DNA from: Ailanthus altissimus
Taxonomy: Eukaryota; Streptophyta; Magnoliopsida; Sapindales; Simaroubaceae
Direction of reading: 5' to 3'
Assembly (NCBI GenBank): GCA_946807835.1
Contig: OX327712.1
Location: 19,858,001 to 19,922,000, forward strand
Length of the DNA stretch: 64,000 bases
In this document: positions 33,672 to 44,970 of the stretch, in pieces
Layout of the letters: each line of letters begins with the position of its first letter
Numbering within the stretch: the first letter of the stretch is position 1
Translations under genes and position numbers: made by a program
Notes under the pieces: generated by a model
What the model was told of the DNA's origin: nothing
Databases searched by the model: none
Seen by the model: the letters and a program-made list of their open reading frames with translations, nothing else

Positions 33672-36500
33672 TCAAACTCGAACTATATTGATCAAGTCCA
33701 AACAATGATTGAACTTGATCATTGTCACCACTTTAGTCAATATATCTGCGGGATTCTCGGTAGTCCCAATCTTCTGAAGTAAGATTCTTCCTTCACTAAT
33801 GATCTCCCGCACGAAATGATACCGAACATCAATATGCTTCGTTCGAACATGGTATACTGGATTCTTCGCTAAATGAATAGAACTTTGACTGTCAGAATAA
33901 ACATGAATTTTCTTCTGACCAATTCCCAATTCATCCAGCAATCCCTGTAACCAAATAGCTTCCTTCACAGCCTCTGTAACTGCCATGTACTCTGCCTCTG
34001 TAGTAGACAAAGCAACTGTAGACTGTAAAATAGACTTCCAACTCACAGGTGCTCTCGCAAGAGTAAACACATAACCGGTTGTTGATCGACGTTTATCTAA
34101 ATCACCAGCATAATCAGAATCAACAAAACCAACAGCATAGTGATCACATGTATCATCTCTCTCAAAGACTAAGCCAATATCTACGGTCTTCAATAAATAC
34201 CGCAAAATCCATTTCACAGCCTGCCAATGTCCTTTACCAGGATCATGCATATATCTGCTCACTACTCCAACTGCATGTGAAATGTCAGGTCTCGTACACA
34301 CCATAACATACATTAGGCTACCAACTGCATTAGCATATGGAACTCGAGACATATACTCTCGTTCCTCATCTGAACTAGGAGATAACGATGCACTGATCTT
34401 CATATGAGTAGCAAGTGGGGTACTTACAGGTTTTGATTCCTCTGAAATACCAAAACGCTGTAATACCCTCTTCAGATATTGCTTCTGAGTCAAACAAATT
34501 TTGCTTCCTTCTCTGTCCCTGCTAATCTCCATGCCTAGTATCTTTCTAGCTTCACCCAAATCTTTCATCTCAAACTCTCTGTTCAATTGAATCTTCAATT
34601 TTTCAATTTCTTCGACATTCGTTGAAGCTATCAACATGTCATCGACATACAAGAGTAGATAAATGAAAGAACCATCATGTAGCCTCTGAAAATACACACA
34701 ATGGTCAAATTTGCTTCTTGTGTACCTCTGACCCATCATAAACCGATCAAATCGCTTATACCACTGCCTCGGTGATTGTTTCAAACCATAAAGCGATCTT
34801 TTCAGTTTGCAAACCAATTTTTCCTTACCAGCAACTTTGAATCCCTCTGGCTGAGTCATATAGATTTCCTCTTCCAAGTCACCATGTAAAAATGCAGTTT
34901 TTACATCGAGTTGAACTAGTTCCATATTTAACTGAGCTACTAAGGCCAATAAAATTCTAATGGAAGAATGTTTCACAACTGGAGAAAATACCTCATTGTA
35001 GTCAATTCCTTCCCTCTGTGCATAGCCTTTAGCCACCAACCTTGCCTTGTAGTGAACATCTTTCTTATCAAAAAATCCATCTTTCTTTGCATATACCCAT
35101 TTGCACCCAATTGCCTTCTTACCCTTTGGTAGTTGAGCTAGCTCCCAAGTTTCATTCTTCTGAAGAGACTGCATCTCTTCCTTCATAGTTGTCTTCCACT
35201 GATCAACTTCAGAATAGTTGACTGCCTCTCTATAAGTGGAAGGAACATCATCATCTACAACTGGAAGTGCGTAGGCCACCATATCAACAAATCGAGCAGG
35301 TCTCTGAATCTCACGTCTTGGCCTATATACTGCAATAGTTTCTTGTTGCTGTTGAGGTTCATGAGTAGAACCTTCTCTATCATCTCCCAAAATCACCTCT
35401 GTCATGGGAGTACCATTATCTGTCTCTACAGATCTAACTGGGTTCAATGTAGTTGTTTCCAACTCCACCTGCTGCTGAGTACGCTCCACTTGTTGCGTAG
35501 TACTATTCATTATTGTCTGGTTTTCTGATTTCTTCAACATAGAAGACTCATCAAATGTTACATCTCTACTTGATACAATCTTCTTCGAACTCGGACACCA
35601 AAGACGATATCCTTTCACACTTGAAGAAAATCCTAAGAAAATTGCTTTCTTGGCTCTGGAATCTAGCTTCGATTCTTTCACATGATAATATGCAATGGAA
35701 CCAAATACATGTAAAGAATCATAATCAGAAACAGATTTTTCAGACCAAACCTCCAATGGAGTTCTATCACCAATAGCAGCTGATGGTAGACGATTAACGA
35801 GATGACAGGCATAAATCACAGCCTCAGCCCAAAACTCTTGACCCAATCTCGCATTAGACAACATACACCGAACTTTTTCCAGTAATGTCTGGTTCATGCG
35901 TTCTGCCACCCCATTCTGCTGCGGTGTACCTCTCACAGTAAAATGACGTACAATACCCTCATCTTGACACAATTTCAAGAACTGATCACTGCAATACTCA
36001 CCACCATTATCTGTTCTGAGATGCCTGATTTTCCTGCCTGTTTGTGTCTCAACCATCTTTTTCCATTTAAGGAAAGCACTAAGTACATTATCTTTAGATT
36101 TCAAAACGTACACCCAAGTTCTTCTGGAAAAGTCATCAACAAAAGTAACATAGTAGCGCAAACCTCCCATAGATGTAGTCTGAGAAGGTCCCCATACATC
36201 TGAGTGAACATAATCAAGAATACCCTCAGTATTATAAATAGCTGTGCCAAACTTCACTCTCTTCTGCTTTCCCAGAACACAATGCTCACAAAATTCTAGC
36301 TTGCAAGTCTTCGCACTTTTCAATAAGCCTCTTTTCACTAAACTGAATAAGGCTTTCTCACCTGCATGCCCCAACTGCATATGCCATAATCTAGTGATCT
36401 TTGAATCTACATCATTATCAGAAACCATAGCCACTGATCCAATCACTGTACTACCATTGTAGTAATACAAGTTGTTCCTCCTAGTGCCTTTCAATGTCAC
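33672..36500 (-). CDS. Copia Pol fragment: pre-integrase, integrase, reverse transcriptase, RNase H
   Basis: A 942-codon open frame. The GAG-pre-integrase region is near residues 38-80 (LWHMQLGHAG, then the CEHCVLGKQ zinc part). The integrase catalytic triad is D101, D164 and E200 with D-x35-E spacing (HLRTDNGGEY, GTPQQNGVAERMNQ). The reverse transcriptase runs from about 447 (WELAQLPKG) with LDVKTAFLHGDL and the YVDD box at 618-621. RNase H is at about 785-905, with acidic residues D794, E835 and D870. It resembles tobacco Tnt1-type polyproteins. Its true upstream part (gag, protease) is cut off by a frameshift near 36,550 and two stop codons, so it would not be translated as a polyprotein. 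Activity would need complementation. Confidence 0.93.
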   Translation of the reverse strand: MTLKGTRRNNLYYYNGSTVIGSVAMVSDNDVDSKITRLWHMQLGHAGEKALFSLVKRGLLKSAKTCKLEFCEHCVLGKQKRVKFGTAIYNTEGILDYVHSDVWGPSQTTSMGGLRYYVTFVDDFSRRTWVYVLKSKDNVLSAFLKWKKMVETQTGRKIRHLRTDNGGEYCSDQFLKLCQDEGIVRHFTVRGTPQQNGVAERMNQTLLEKVRCMLSNARLGQEFWAEAVIYACHLVNRLPSAAIGDRTPLEVWSEKSVSDYDSLHVFGSIAYYHVKESKLDSRAKKAIFLGFSSSVKGYRLWCPSSKKIVSSRDVTFDESSMLKKSENQTIMNSTTQQVERTQQQVELETTTLNPVRSVETDNGTPMTEVILGDDREGSTHEPQQQQETIAVYRPRREIQRPARFVDMVAYALPVVDDDVPSTYREAVNYSEVDQWKTTMKEEMQSLQKNETWELAQLPKGKKAIGCKWVYAKKDGFFDKKDVHYKARLVAKGYAQREGIDYNEVFSPVVKHSSIRILLALVAQLNMELVQLDVKTAFLHGDLEEEIYMTQPEGFKVAGKEKLVCKLKRSLYGLKQSPRQWYKRFDRFMMGQRYTRSKFDHCVYFQRLHDGSFIYLLLYVDDMLIASTNVEEIEKLKIQLNREFEMKDLGEARKILGMEISRDREGSKICLTQKQYLKRVLQRFGISEESKPVSTPLATHMKISASLSPSSDEEREYMSRVPYANAVGSLMYVMVCTRPDISHAVGVVSRYMHDPGKGHWQAVKWILRYLLKTVDIGLVFERDDTCDHYAVGFVDSDYAGDLDKRRSTTGYVFTLARAPVSWKSILQSTVALSTTEAEYMAVTEAVKEAIWLQGLLDELGIGQKKIHVYSDSQSSIHLAKNPVYHVRTKHIDVRYHFVREIISEGRILLQKIGTTENPADILTKVVTMIKFNHCLDLINIVRV

Positions 36501-37749
36501 AAGAGCGCCTGAAGTGACCTTCAGAATTCCATCTCGTATAGATACAGTACAGACCTTTAGATTCTAAGGCTCCCAAAGAGATGAGATTCTTCCTCAACTT
36601 CGGTATATACCGAACTTCTGTCAAAACTCTAGTTGATCCATCATCATTTTTCAACCGGATTGAACCTATCCCAGCAGTATGACAACTATCATTATTGCCC
36701 ATATACACAACTCCACCATTAAGCTCTTCAAAATTAAAGAACTATTCCCGATGTGGACACATATGATAAGTACAACCCGAATCCATAATCCATTCGTCAG
36801 AACGAGATGTGGATGAATGACCACTTAAACAAAAATCTGACAAACTATCATCGCTTACGCTCTCAACAACACATGCATCAGAAATAGACATATCTTTTTC
36901 TTTCTTTTTCAACTTTGGACAATCTTTCTTCCAATGTCCTTTCTCCCGACAAAAGGCACACTTATCTTTTCTTACTCTATCCCTCGACTTAGATTTTCCC
37001 CTTTTTCTCAGTTTTCTAGTCTAGCTACGCCCTCTCACTGTCAATGCTTCTATTGACTCATCTCTATGTTCTCTCTGATCCTTTTTACGGATTTCATAGT
37101 TTGTCAAAGAAGAACAAACTTCTTCAAATGACAATTTATCATTTCCATGAATGAGAGTAATACATAAATGATCTAATTCATCTGGAAGAGAACCAATCAA
37201 TAGCATAACCTTTATTTCATCTTTGAAGGTTTCCTCTAAATTTAATAAATCAGCAATTAACTTATTAAATTCATCAATATGAGAACTGATACTCGTACCT
37301 TGTCTCAACTGAAGACGAAACAATCTTTTCAATAGATACAACCAGTTCTCATTGCTTTTCTTCATATACTTGTTCTCCAGGGCCTTCCATAATGCATTGG
37401 CAGACTTTTCTCTAATGAACGGATACTTTTGCTCTCTACACAGACAAGAACGAATCAACCCACAAGCTTTTATATTAAGCCTGTCCCAGTCTGTCTCCTT
37501 GATATCTTTTGGTTTTGTTTCTTCCAGAACTATATCTAAGTCTTGCTGACACAATCCATCCAACACCTCACTCTGCCATAAGCCAAAATTATTCCGACCA
37601 TCAAAATTTTCCACATCTATTTTTGCACTAGACACTGTCACTGTCCTCATCGATGTAGATGATGATGATGCCATAGCCACCTCGCACAAATGAGCTCGAT
37701 ACACAATATCACAAATAACCAAGCTCCACCAAATAATTATATCCAACAA
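36481..37749 (-). pseudogene. Copia gag and protease region, broken by two stops and a frameshift
   Basis: The likely gag start is MASSSST at about 37,674. The UBN2-like gag (FDGRNNFGLW, then LRQGTSISSHIDEFNKL) runs to a TAG at 37,021-37,023. The same frame then gives a CCHC knuckle (CAFCREKGHWKKDC, about 36,930-36,972) and the protease DSG (WIMDSGCTYHM). A second TAG follows at 36,742-36,744. The frame continues to LRKNLISLGALESKG and then loses register near 36,550; pol continues in another frame. Each lesion would stop production of the full polyprotein. Confidence 0.85.
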
Positions 37750-38409
37750 CTAGCAATTCAAAAATTTACCAACCCAGAATAGTAGTAAGTACTTAATAGA
37801 AGATAGCCACTCACTGTCCTAAACCTGGGGCTCTGATACCACTTGTTGCGCCAAGAAGCGTTCAAACAACAATTAGCACTATTACCAATTGTTATGCGGA
37901 CAATCAATAATGCTAGTCATACCACAACGAGGAAACCAAACATCCAACAATATGCAAAAAAGGAAAGAACACCAAGTTTAACGAGTTTCGGTAATGTTAC
38001 CTACGTCCTCGGGCGCCGCTAGAGCAAATCTACTATCTTCAAGAAAAGTTACAAAGTTTTTGGGCCACAATACAAAATCCCTAACTATTGGGTCAAATTG
38101 TAAATACCCAAGTAGTAGGGTCAATACTGTAATTATCCAAATAATATGGTATTACTACAAATGCCCAAAAATAAAGGGAAAATTTGAATTCTTACAACTT
38201 TTAAGAGCTTAAATGTAAAATTTTTGAACTATGAGGTTCTCATAAAGAGATCCTACAAGTAGAGGGGGAGAAGAGAAATATTTTTAAAAGTACACGTAAT
38301 CTCAAAGGAGGGCCTTACTTTATATAGGCCTACCAAAACACCTCAATGTCATCTCCCACCAATATGAGATTGGCTCAATTTAACATATAAGCCAATTTTC
38401 AACAGCAAT

Positions 38410-39639
38410 AATAGGAATTCCTTAGTTTTCAATTAAAGAGTACATAATTTATCGTACATTAATTCTACCAATTTAATACTGAATCGCAATGACTATATAT
38501 GTACAAGTTCGTATTTATAAAAATGGATGTTTGTGCTTGACAAAAATAGTGTATATGACACTATCAAATCCTTGTACTTGAATTATTTTCAAGAAAGCGT
38601 CTTGATTTAGGACGTTTATGTACATAACTCACATGCTTTGGCATATAACTCACGCCCTTTGGTTGTTATATTCGAACTTGCAACAATGAGTTTTTTTTAG
38701 TTTAAGTGGTTTATTTTTTATTTCTTTTTAAAGGGTTTCAATGAGAATAAAAAATCTCACTCACTAAACATTAATTTTACCTCTGTTTTATTTCGCTAAA
38801 ATAGAGGAATCTGGTTATAAAAAATCATTAGATCATGTTAGGTGTTTACTAGTGTAAAATAGTTATTTAGTATTTAGAGTTGTTACAACATTTTTATGAG
38901 TAAAACTAATATTATTCAAAAACTTTTATTTATTTTATTTTTTAATGTTTTACCACCACGTCATTTAGTATAAAAGGTTTAGATAAAACAAGAAATGCCG
39001 AAAAATTTCAATCTTCTACAACCAGGGATCGACATGAGAATCTAGGACACAAAATGTGGATCAATAAATTTTCTTAAACGTGCAAAGTGAGTTGAGGTTC
39101 TATGAAAGGAAATAAATGAGAAGAATAATGAAGCTGATGAAGGATGAAAGAGAGGCTGGTCGGTCTAGGGAGCAAAAGCAATAAAATTAAAAAAAGATAT
39201 AATTTGAGTTTTAGAATTTTAGAGTGTACAAAGTACAAAGTCAATTCTTATAGTTCAAAAAACGGCGTTATGAGAAAATAAATGTGCAGATAAATAGCCT
39301 CACTCATATCAAATATTGATATTCAACTCAAAAAATCATATATTATTATATAATATTATATTTATATAATTGAGAGACAAATTTTATTTTTCCATTAATG
39401 TGATATTGATATATCAATTGTTGATTAGTGTTATATAATTACTATATTAATAAAGATAAAAAACTAACAAATATATGGTAGTCAATAATTGATGAATTTG
39501 TATCAAATTTTATAAGTCTTACACTACTATTATTTAGTAAAAAAATACCCTTAAAAATAGGAAATTCATCATTTAAATAGAAAGTTGTCAACATTATAGA
39601 AAAAAAAAACCTACAATGAAGTATTGAAAATTTACCTTG
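38410..39639. other. intergenic, nothing recognised
   Basis: AT-rich with short ORFs only. No conserved motif and no paired repeat noticed. Confidence 0.4.
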
Positions 39640-40240
39640 ATATAACAACTAGTTTTACCATGTAAGACAGTTGAAATTTTGGTGATTTAAAATGAAGTTT
39701 GAATTTGATTTTAAGTTGAAAATCAATATTGAGGAGTCGATATAAAGTTGAGTACGTGTTGAATGTACAAGAAAGTGACAAAAATGGAGAGCCAGAAATG
39801 AGGAGGGCGACAAGGTGCATGAGTAGAACTTGTCCAGGTCTTGGCGCCATTTTAGGATCGCTCCGGTGCTGTGACACTCACTTTTGAAAAAGTCGAGGTT
39901 TTGAATATTTCACGTGTTTAAATAAGTTTTAGACTTTTCTTTTACTTGGACTCCTGTTCCAATAAAAAATAGAGTTTCTAAAAATGGTTTGGTGCATATA
40001 TTAACAATTTTAAACTCGTTAGAGTATCAGTGCATTAACACGAGAGAGAATAGAGAGCTTAAGCAGCTCTAAAGCATTAGGTGCACGGAAGAATGTCATG
40101 AGAGCGCTGAGTATGCTAGAGAGTACTGATAGATCTCTTTTGTGAGAGCTCGTTTATTGATATTAGAGTCAAGGTCGAGATTAATGGCTAAATAGTATCA
40201 AATTTGAGAGCTTAAGCTATTTCCTAACATAGACAAATAC
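39640..40240 (+). repeat. partial family Z LTR with primer site and start of the internal domain
   Basis: In plus orientation this carries the family features (ttggcgccatt, GC-rich core near 39,840-39,880, 'gtgcacggaagaatgtcatgagagc'). It is followed at about 40,157 by TGATATTAGAGTCAAGG, a decayed primer site. The next bases (gagattaatgg..tatcaaatttgagagc) match the complement of the internal domain near 29,740-29,800 of the 28-31 kb element. The 5' part and the rest of the element are lost. Confidence 0.5.
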
Positions 40241-40637
40241 TCGTTTTTTTTTTTAAGACTTCTAACAGCAAAATATTTTCGTAGTGCGTATGTTTGTTTT
40301 TTTTAATATTAAATTATAAATAGAGCTAATTAAACTCCATGTTGAATTCTAATTAGAAACGAAACAAGAAGCTTTCTTTTAAGCTTGTAATTTATTATTA
40401 TCATTGATGGTGACACTAAACTTGTAATATAAAATAGTTTATTAAGTAATTAGAAGGCATGCTACTGGCATGGCCAAAAGTAGCATGGAACTTTATTTAT
40501 TACGCACCCAAATGTAGCTAACGAAGTTATACAAGGGGATAGAATGGTTGGCCATTAAATATTGTACATATTTTTTCTTCTTAGCCTATTCTGCATATCT
40601 TTATTGGAAAACATATATGTAACAAGCTTTAGTTTAC

Positions 40638-41915
40638 TTAAACTTTGATTTTGCGACTCGATATTGCCGGCGATGTTCCTGGATCAGCCGCCGGAAATTT
40701 GGGTTTCGGTCTCAGTGAATCAGCTTCTATTGCATCAACAAGAAATTAAAAAAAAAAATTGTTAAGAGTCATTACATATGAAACTCATTTTGCAAAACAC
40801 AAAACTATTTGTTTGCAGATGATTATTTTTGAAATAATACCATTCTTCATATATTAATATAAAAAACATTTAAATTGTCTTGAAAAAGTTATATATATAT
40901 ATATAATACATTTTACTTTTACAATATAATTAATGTTAACCCGAAATAATTTTACTAGTCTTTGACATATTAAACCAAGAAGTTACGAGTTTTCACTTAG
41001 CTATGAGGAAAATTTGAAATAGTGAAAGAGAAGAATTGCAAAACGAAGAAACATATTAGCATTGCCATGTGTCACGTTTTAAATGTTCTCAAATAATTTA
41101 TTAAATTTTTGGTGCACGTCAAAACCCTTTAAAATTACTTGGGCTATTGAAACATTTTATAAATCACACTTTCTAGAAGGTCCATTTGAGTTTGTGATAT
41201 TTATGGGCCAAGCCCACTTATAAGTAATAGTTGGTAGAGTATTTTAGAATAAAAATATTCTTTTGAAATATTACCCATTTGTAAGTAGTAGTTGATAGAG
41301 TATTTATGAGCCCATTTGAGTTTGTGGTATTTATGGGCCAAGCCCACTTATAAGTAGTAGTTGGTAGAGTCTTTTAGAATAAAAATATTCTTTTGGAATA
41401 TTACCCACTTGTAAGTAATAGTTGATAGAGAATTTTAAAATAGAAATATTCATTTAAAATATTACTTATGGTAGGTGACTTTTATTTTAAACCGTTAGAT
41501 GCTTTTAATTTTAGCCGTCCATTATACATAACTTTTGCTATAAATAGGTGAGCCATCATTTGGAGTAAGACAGCTCTTAGTTTGTAATTCTTTTTATGAT
41601 TAATATAAGAATATTTTCTCAAACACTTTGTATTTGTCTTCTTTATCTCTTTCTTGATTATTTTGTTCTTAGGCTGCTTAGCACTAATAAGTGTTTAAGG
41701 TCGCACGGGTTGAAGAATTAAGTTCATGACACATGACAAATAACACATTGAAAAATCTAATAGTAAAGACATTCACGATCATTTGGACAAGTCTCACGAC
41801 ACTTAGCGTTAGATTCTGACGTGGCTTGTGCCACATGTAACTCATTGCTCACAACCAAAACTGCAACAATGCAACAAACTAGCAACAACCAATAAGCACT
41901 TTTGTTATAGGCCAT
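40638..41915 (-). pseudogene. cysteine-rich peptide gene disrupted by an LTR insertion, a stop and a lost splice donor
   Basis: A paralogue of the gene at 44,971-45,442. Exon 1 begins at ATG 41,915 with the same signal peptide type (MAYNKSAYW, LLLVCCIVAVLVV) and keeps C-x3-C-x5-C before an in-frame TAG after LYY. Further cysteines continue in frame beyond the stop. A 662-bp LTR-like insert (41,070-41,731) sits in the last part of exon 1. The donor expected as GTATGC (intact paralogue) reads ATATGT here. Exon 2 (about 40,638-40,735) is intact in frame and codes KPKFPAADPGTSPAISS and a basic end. Three independent lesions make it non-functional. The exon 2 reading frame is still clean, which suggests decay is not very old. 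Confidence 0.8.
41070..41731 (+). mobile_element. solo LTR-like insert inside the peptide pseudogene
   Basis: Begins TGTCACG and ends CATGACA (5-bp inverted termini TGTCA/TGACA). Flanked by CATG on both sides (41,066-41,069 and 41,732-41,735), so a short or mutated target duplication. A TATA box GCTATAAATAG at about 41,538 followed by polyadenylation-like text fits an LTR in plus orientation. It holds a direct repeat of about 130 bp (41,182-41,311 and 41,312-41,441). No internal coding domain. Confidence 0.65.
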
Positions 41916-42299
41916 CTTATAATTTAGCTTTGAATATTAAGCTCTCTTAATTTTCAATATTTCTTAAACTCTATTTAACTATCTTTGCTTTTGTATGTGA
42001 TCGATGGCCTAATAGGGGGAGGCCTTTTATATATACATGTTCCATGTATTAGTTAGAGTTGTTTAGGGTTTGTCAAAAAAACAGCTAATTTTAGTTGTAA
42101 AAGGCTGGAGTCTAGTTCAAAAGTTTAACTTAGGAAGAATATAGAATATTTCTGTTCTGTTTAGAGATTTTAAAGCTTGTTGTCCTTTTCAAAATACGAG
42201 GTTTTGTTTAGTTTCTATCTCTAAAACTTAATGGTGACATCAAGAGCATAGGTTTGTAATGCTTAGAGAATATCTAAGCACTAATTAAGTGGTAATTTA

Positions 42300-43090
42300 T
42301 GGTCAAGCCAGTGAAGTAAATAGCTTTTTTTTTTTTTGGTTATAAAAGCACTTTAGTCATTCATATAATTTATAATATAAGACAATGGCTTTTCCTTAAT
42401 AAAAAAATAAGTCAAATAGAACTAATTGTAAAGATCCAAATTTTTAACAAACATATATACACATTTTTCTTCTTAAATCTATTTTCATTCTCTCTCACTT
42501 TCTCTATAACCAAATAATTCAAGAAAATAATAAAAGTTAGTATCAGCAACCTCAGCGATCAAAGTGATGTTATAAGAACAAGTTAGTCAAAAACTATTGC
42601 ATTGGCATCACTTCTTGAAAATTATAGGCTTAATTTCTTTCTTATAATGGTTAGAAAAAGGTTACAAAAAAGAAAAAGAAAAAGAAAAAGAAAAAGAAAA
42701 AAAAAGTAAGCAATAGTAATAAAAAAAAATAAAAGCTTTGATGTATTGAAGTTTATAAGTTTGTTAAAAGCTCGTAAAGATGTTTAAGACTTGTCTTTAA
42801 TATTAATATTAGGTATTCACTTATTATATTAAGTTTTTAGGTTGAACGGTAAACTAATATAGTATTAGAGTCAAGGTCTTGAGTTCGAACTCTCATATAT
42901 TTATTTTCACTTAATTTCTTAGTTTTCAGTTTACGAGACGGAAAATTCACTCTAGTTCAGGCTAAATTTTAGGCCTATTAGGATCTACATTTTATGTGAA
43001 GGAGACTGTTAAAGATTTATTTTTAATATTAATTGAGCCTTCACCTATCATATTAACCTTTTAAGTTAAGTGATAAACTAATAAAAGAAA
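42300..43090. repeat. microsatellite and dispersed repeat with a tRNA-like B box
   Basis: (GAAAAA)n tract at about 42,665-42,705. At 42,780-43,090 a dispersed sequence occurs twice within itself ('aatattaa(t)..ttcac(t/c)tat.atattaa..tttt.ag(g)tt(a/g)a') and again at 57,620-57,770. It contains GAGTTCGAACTC (42,881-42,892), the form of a Pol III B box, preceded by 'tattagagtcaagg', which could equally be a primer-site relic. SINE or LTR debris; not decided. Confidence 0.35.
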
Positions 43091-44610
43091 TTATTGTGAA
43101 AATTTCAAATAACACTCTATTATCATAGAAAATAATTGTAGCTTTTTTGAAAAATACCCCATATCTCTATGAAGTTACATTAAAGTCAAACAACCTCCTA
43201 GATAATTTCAGCAAGGGTGGTGCTTAACCTCTACTCTAAAAGAGGTAATAGTTATTTATTTTTTATTATTTATCTAATGGGAAAAAGACATTAAAACCCT
43301 TAAGATTTTAGAAAAGAGATATGTAAATCTTAATATTTTAAAAATCCTATCGAGACCCCTGTCATGTAATGATCTTTGTCTATTTTAACGGAAAAAATAT
43401 AAATTAGTGAAAGTACGATTATGCTCACTTTCTATCTAAAACAAATTCAAAATTCAATTAAATGCTATAAAAAAACTTGAACCTCCAACCTTGTTGTTAA
43501 AGGCCACACAATTACATTTTAACCATTTGAATTATTCCTACATTTTTTATTTTTTTATATTAAATTAATTGTAAATTCTTTAAATCAAATTAATAATATC
43601 TTTATAGACTGCAAATTTATTAACATAATGTCATCAAGACTATATTTTAATAATTTTAAAAACGTCATTGTTAGGGATTGAACCTTCGTCACCTGCATGA
43701 CAGTAAGAGTACTCACCACTAGGACTGACAATTTAGCCTGGATTTGAAAAAATCCAAAAAATTAAGGTTTTTTTTTTTTAATTTTCGGGCCTGAGTTTTT
43801 TTTTTTTGAGGTAATTCGAATATGACAAACCCAGCCCCAAAACTCAGCTTTGTCTTTTTTTTTTAGAAGAAAAGTTCTACTTAGTTCTTAAAATTTTTAA
43901 TCTTTAATATATATGAATCTAACAATTAATTTATAAAATAAATACTTCAAAAGTTTAAATTTAATCTAAAAAAATAAAAAATTCAAAAAATGGGTTTAAA
44001 TCTAGGCTAGATTATTTGAATTTAGCCCGGGACAAAAAAAATCCAAGTAAAATCCGAATCCAAACCTAAGTCTTGCCATCCCCACTTACTATTGTGCTAC
44101 GATAATTTTATCAGAATAAAGCCAAAACAAAAAAAATACAAAAATAAAAAATAACAGAACCTTAACCGTTACAGAAGCCATTGACCACTATCGTTGTCGG
44201 CCACCATTTGCCATTAGTCACTAGTCAATATTCCATTTGACTCAAAATGGTTGGTTGAATAATGATTGACATTAACAAGGCAGGGCAGTGAACAACAACA
44301 TTTATTAATAAAATGCCCATTGATCTTCTTAGTTATTATCTCATTATATGCAAAATAAATATACTTATTTATATCTCATTTACTATTAATCTTTTCATTT
44401 CGTAATGAAAATCTTTCTTATTAAAAGAGGGAATAATTTGATTTTACAATTTAACTCTTCAATTATTTCAATGAGAAGGGAGATGACTAATTTATATATC
44501 AAATAAACATTTAATTTGGTATGTTTATTAAATAATTAAATGAATAGATGAGATTTACATTCAATGTTAAAATTTAGCATTTCTTATTCATCCAATTTAT
44601 TAGAGGACAT
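43091..44610. repeat. intergenic with repeat Y
   Basis: 43,730-44,095 is the repeat Y region also seen at 21,800-22,190 (Gly/Pro-poor, AT-rich, with 'tttagcccggg' and 'aaatccaagtaaaatcc' motifs). The remainder is AT-rich and without recognisable content. Confidence 0.35.
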
Positions 44611-44970
44611 AATCTTACACTTTATTCATTACACCCATTTGTAGCTCACTAACAGGTTGTATATCTGGCGAGATAGAATTATGTTTGACAGATAATGAAG
44701 AATACTTAAGTACTTGAAAAAGTTAGGTTTGTATTTTTTCATAAAAAATTGTACACATTAATATATAGGCAAATAAAATAATAGCTTTTACATGGAAAGA
44801 AAAATATAATCAAAGGGTATGAATAATCAAATATGGTAATACAAATGGACTTGCTGGATGTTGAATTGCTTTCTTGGCTTATTATCTATCTTTCCTTATT
44901 AATTAAATATACATATCCTTCTTCTTCTTCTTCCACATATCTTTGTTGGCGAACATACATATAGCAAACT

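Larger units (their letters stand above)
33004..38409 (-). mobile_element. complete Copia LTR retrotransposon with 5-bp target duplication
   Basis: LTRs at 33,009-33,569 and 37,844-38,404 are both 561 bp, begin TGTTGCGCC and end TTTTCAACA. The flanking GCAAT (33,004-33,008 and 38,405-38,409) is an exact target duplication. On the minus strand the 5' LTR (right) is followed by AG and the primer site TGGTATCAGAGCC (about 37,829-37,841). TATA (GCTTATATAAGG) lies near 33,490 in the left LTR. I count about 39 differences between the LTRs (roughly 7%), mostly transitions, so the insertion is not recent. The order gag, protease, integrase, reverse transcriptase, RNase H places it in Copia. Confidence 0.96.
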
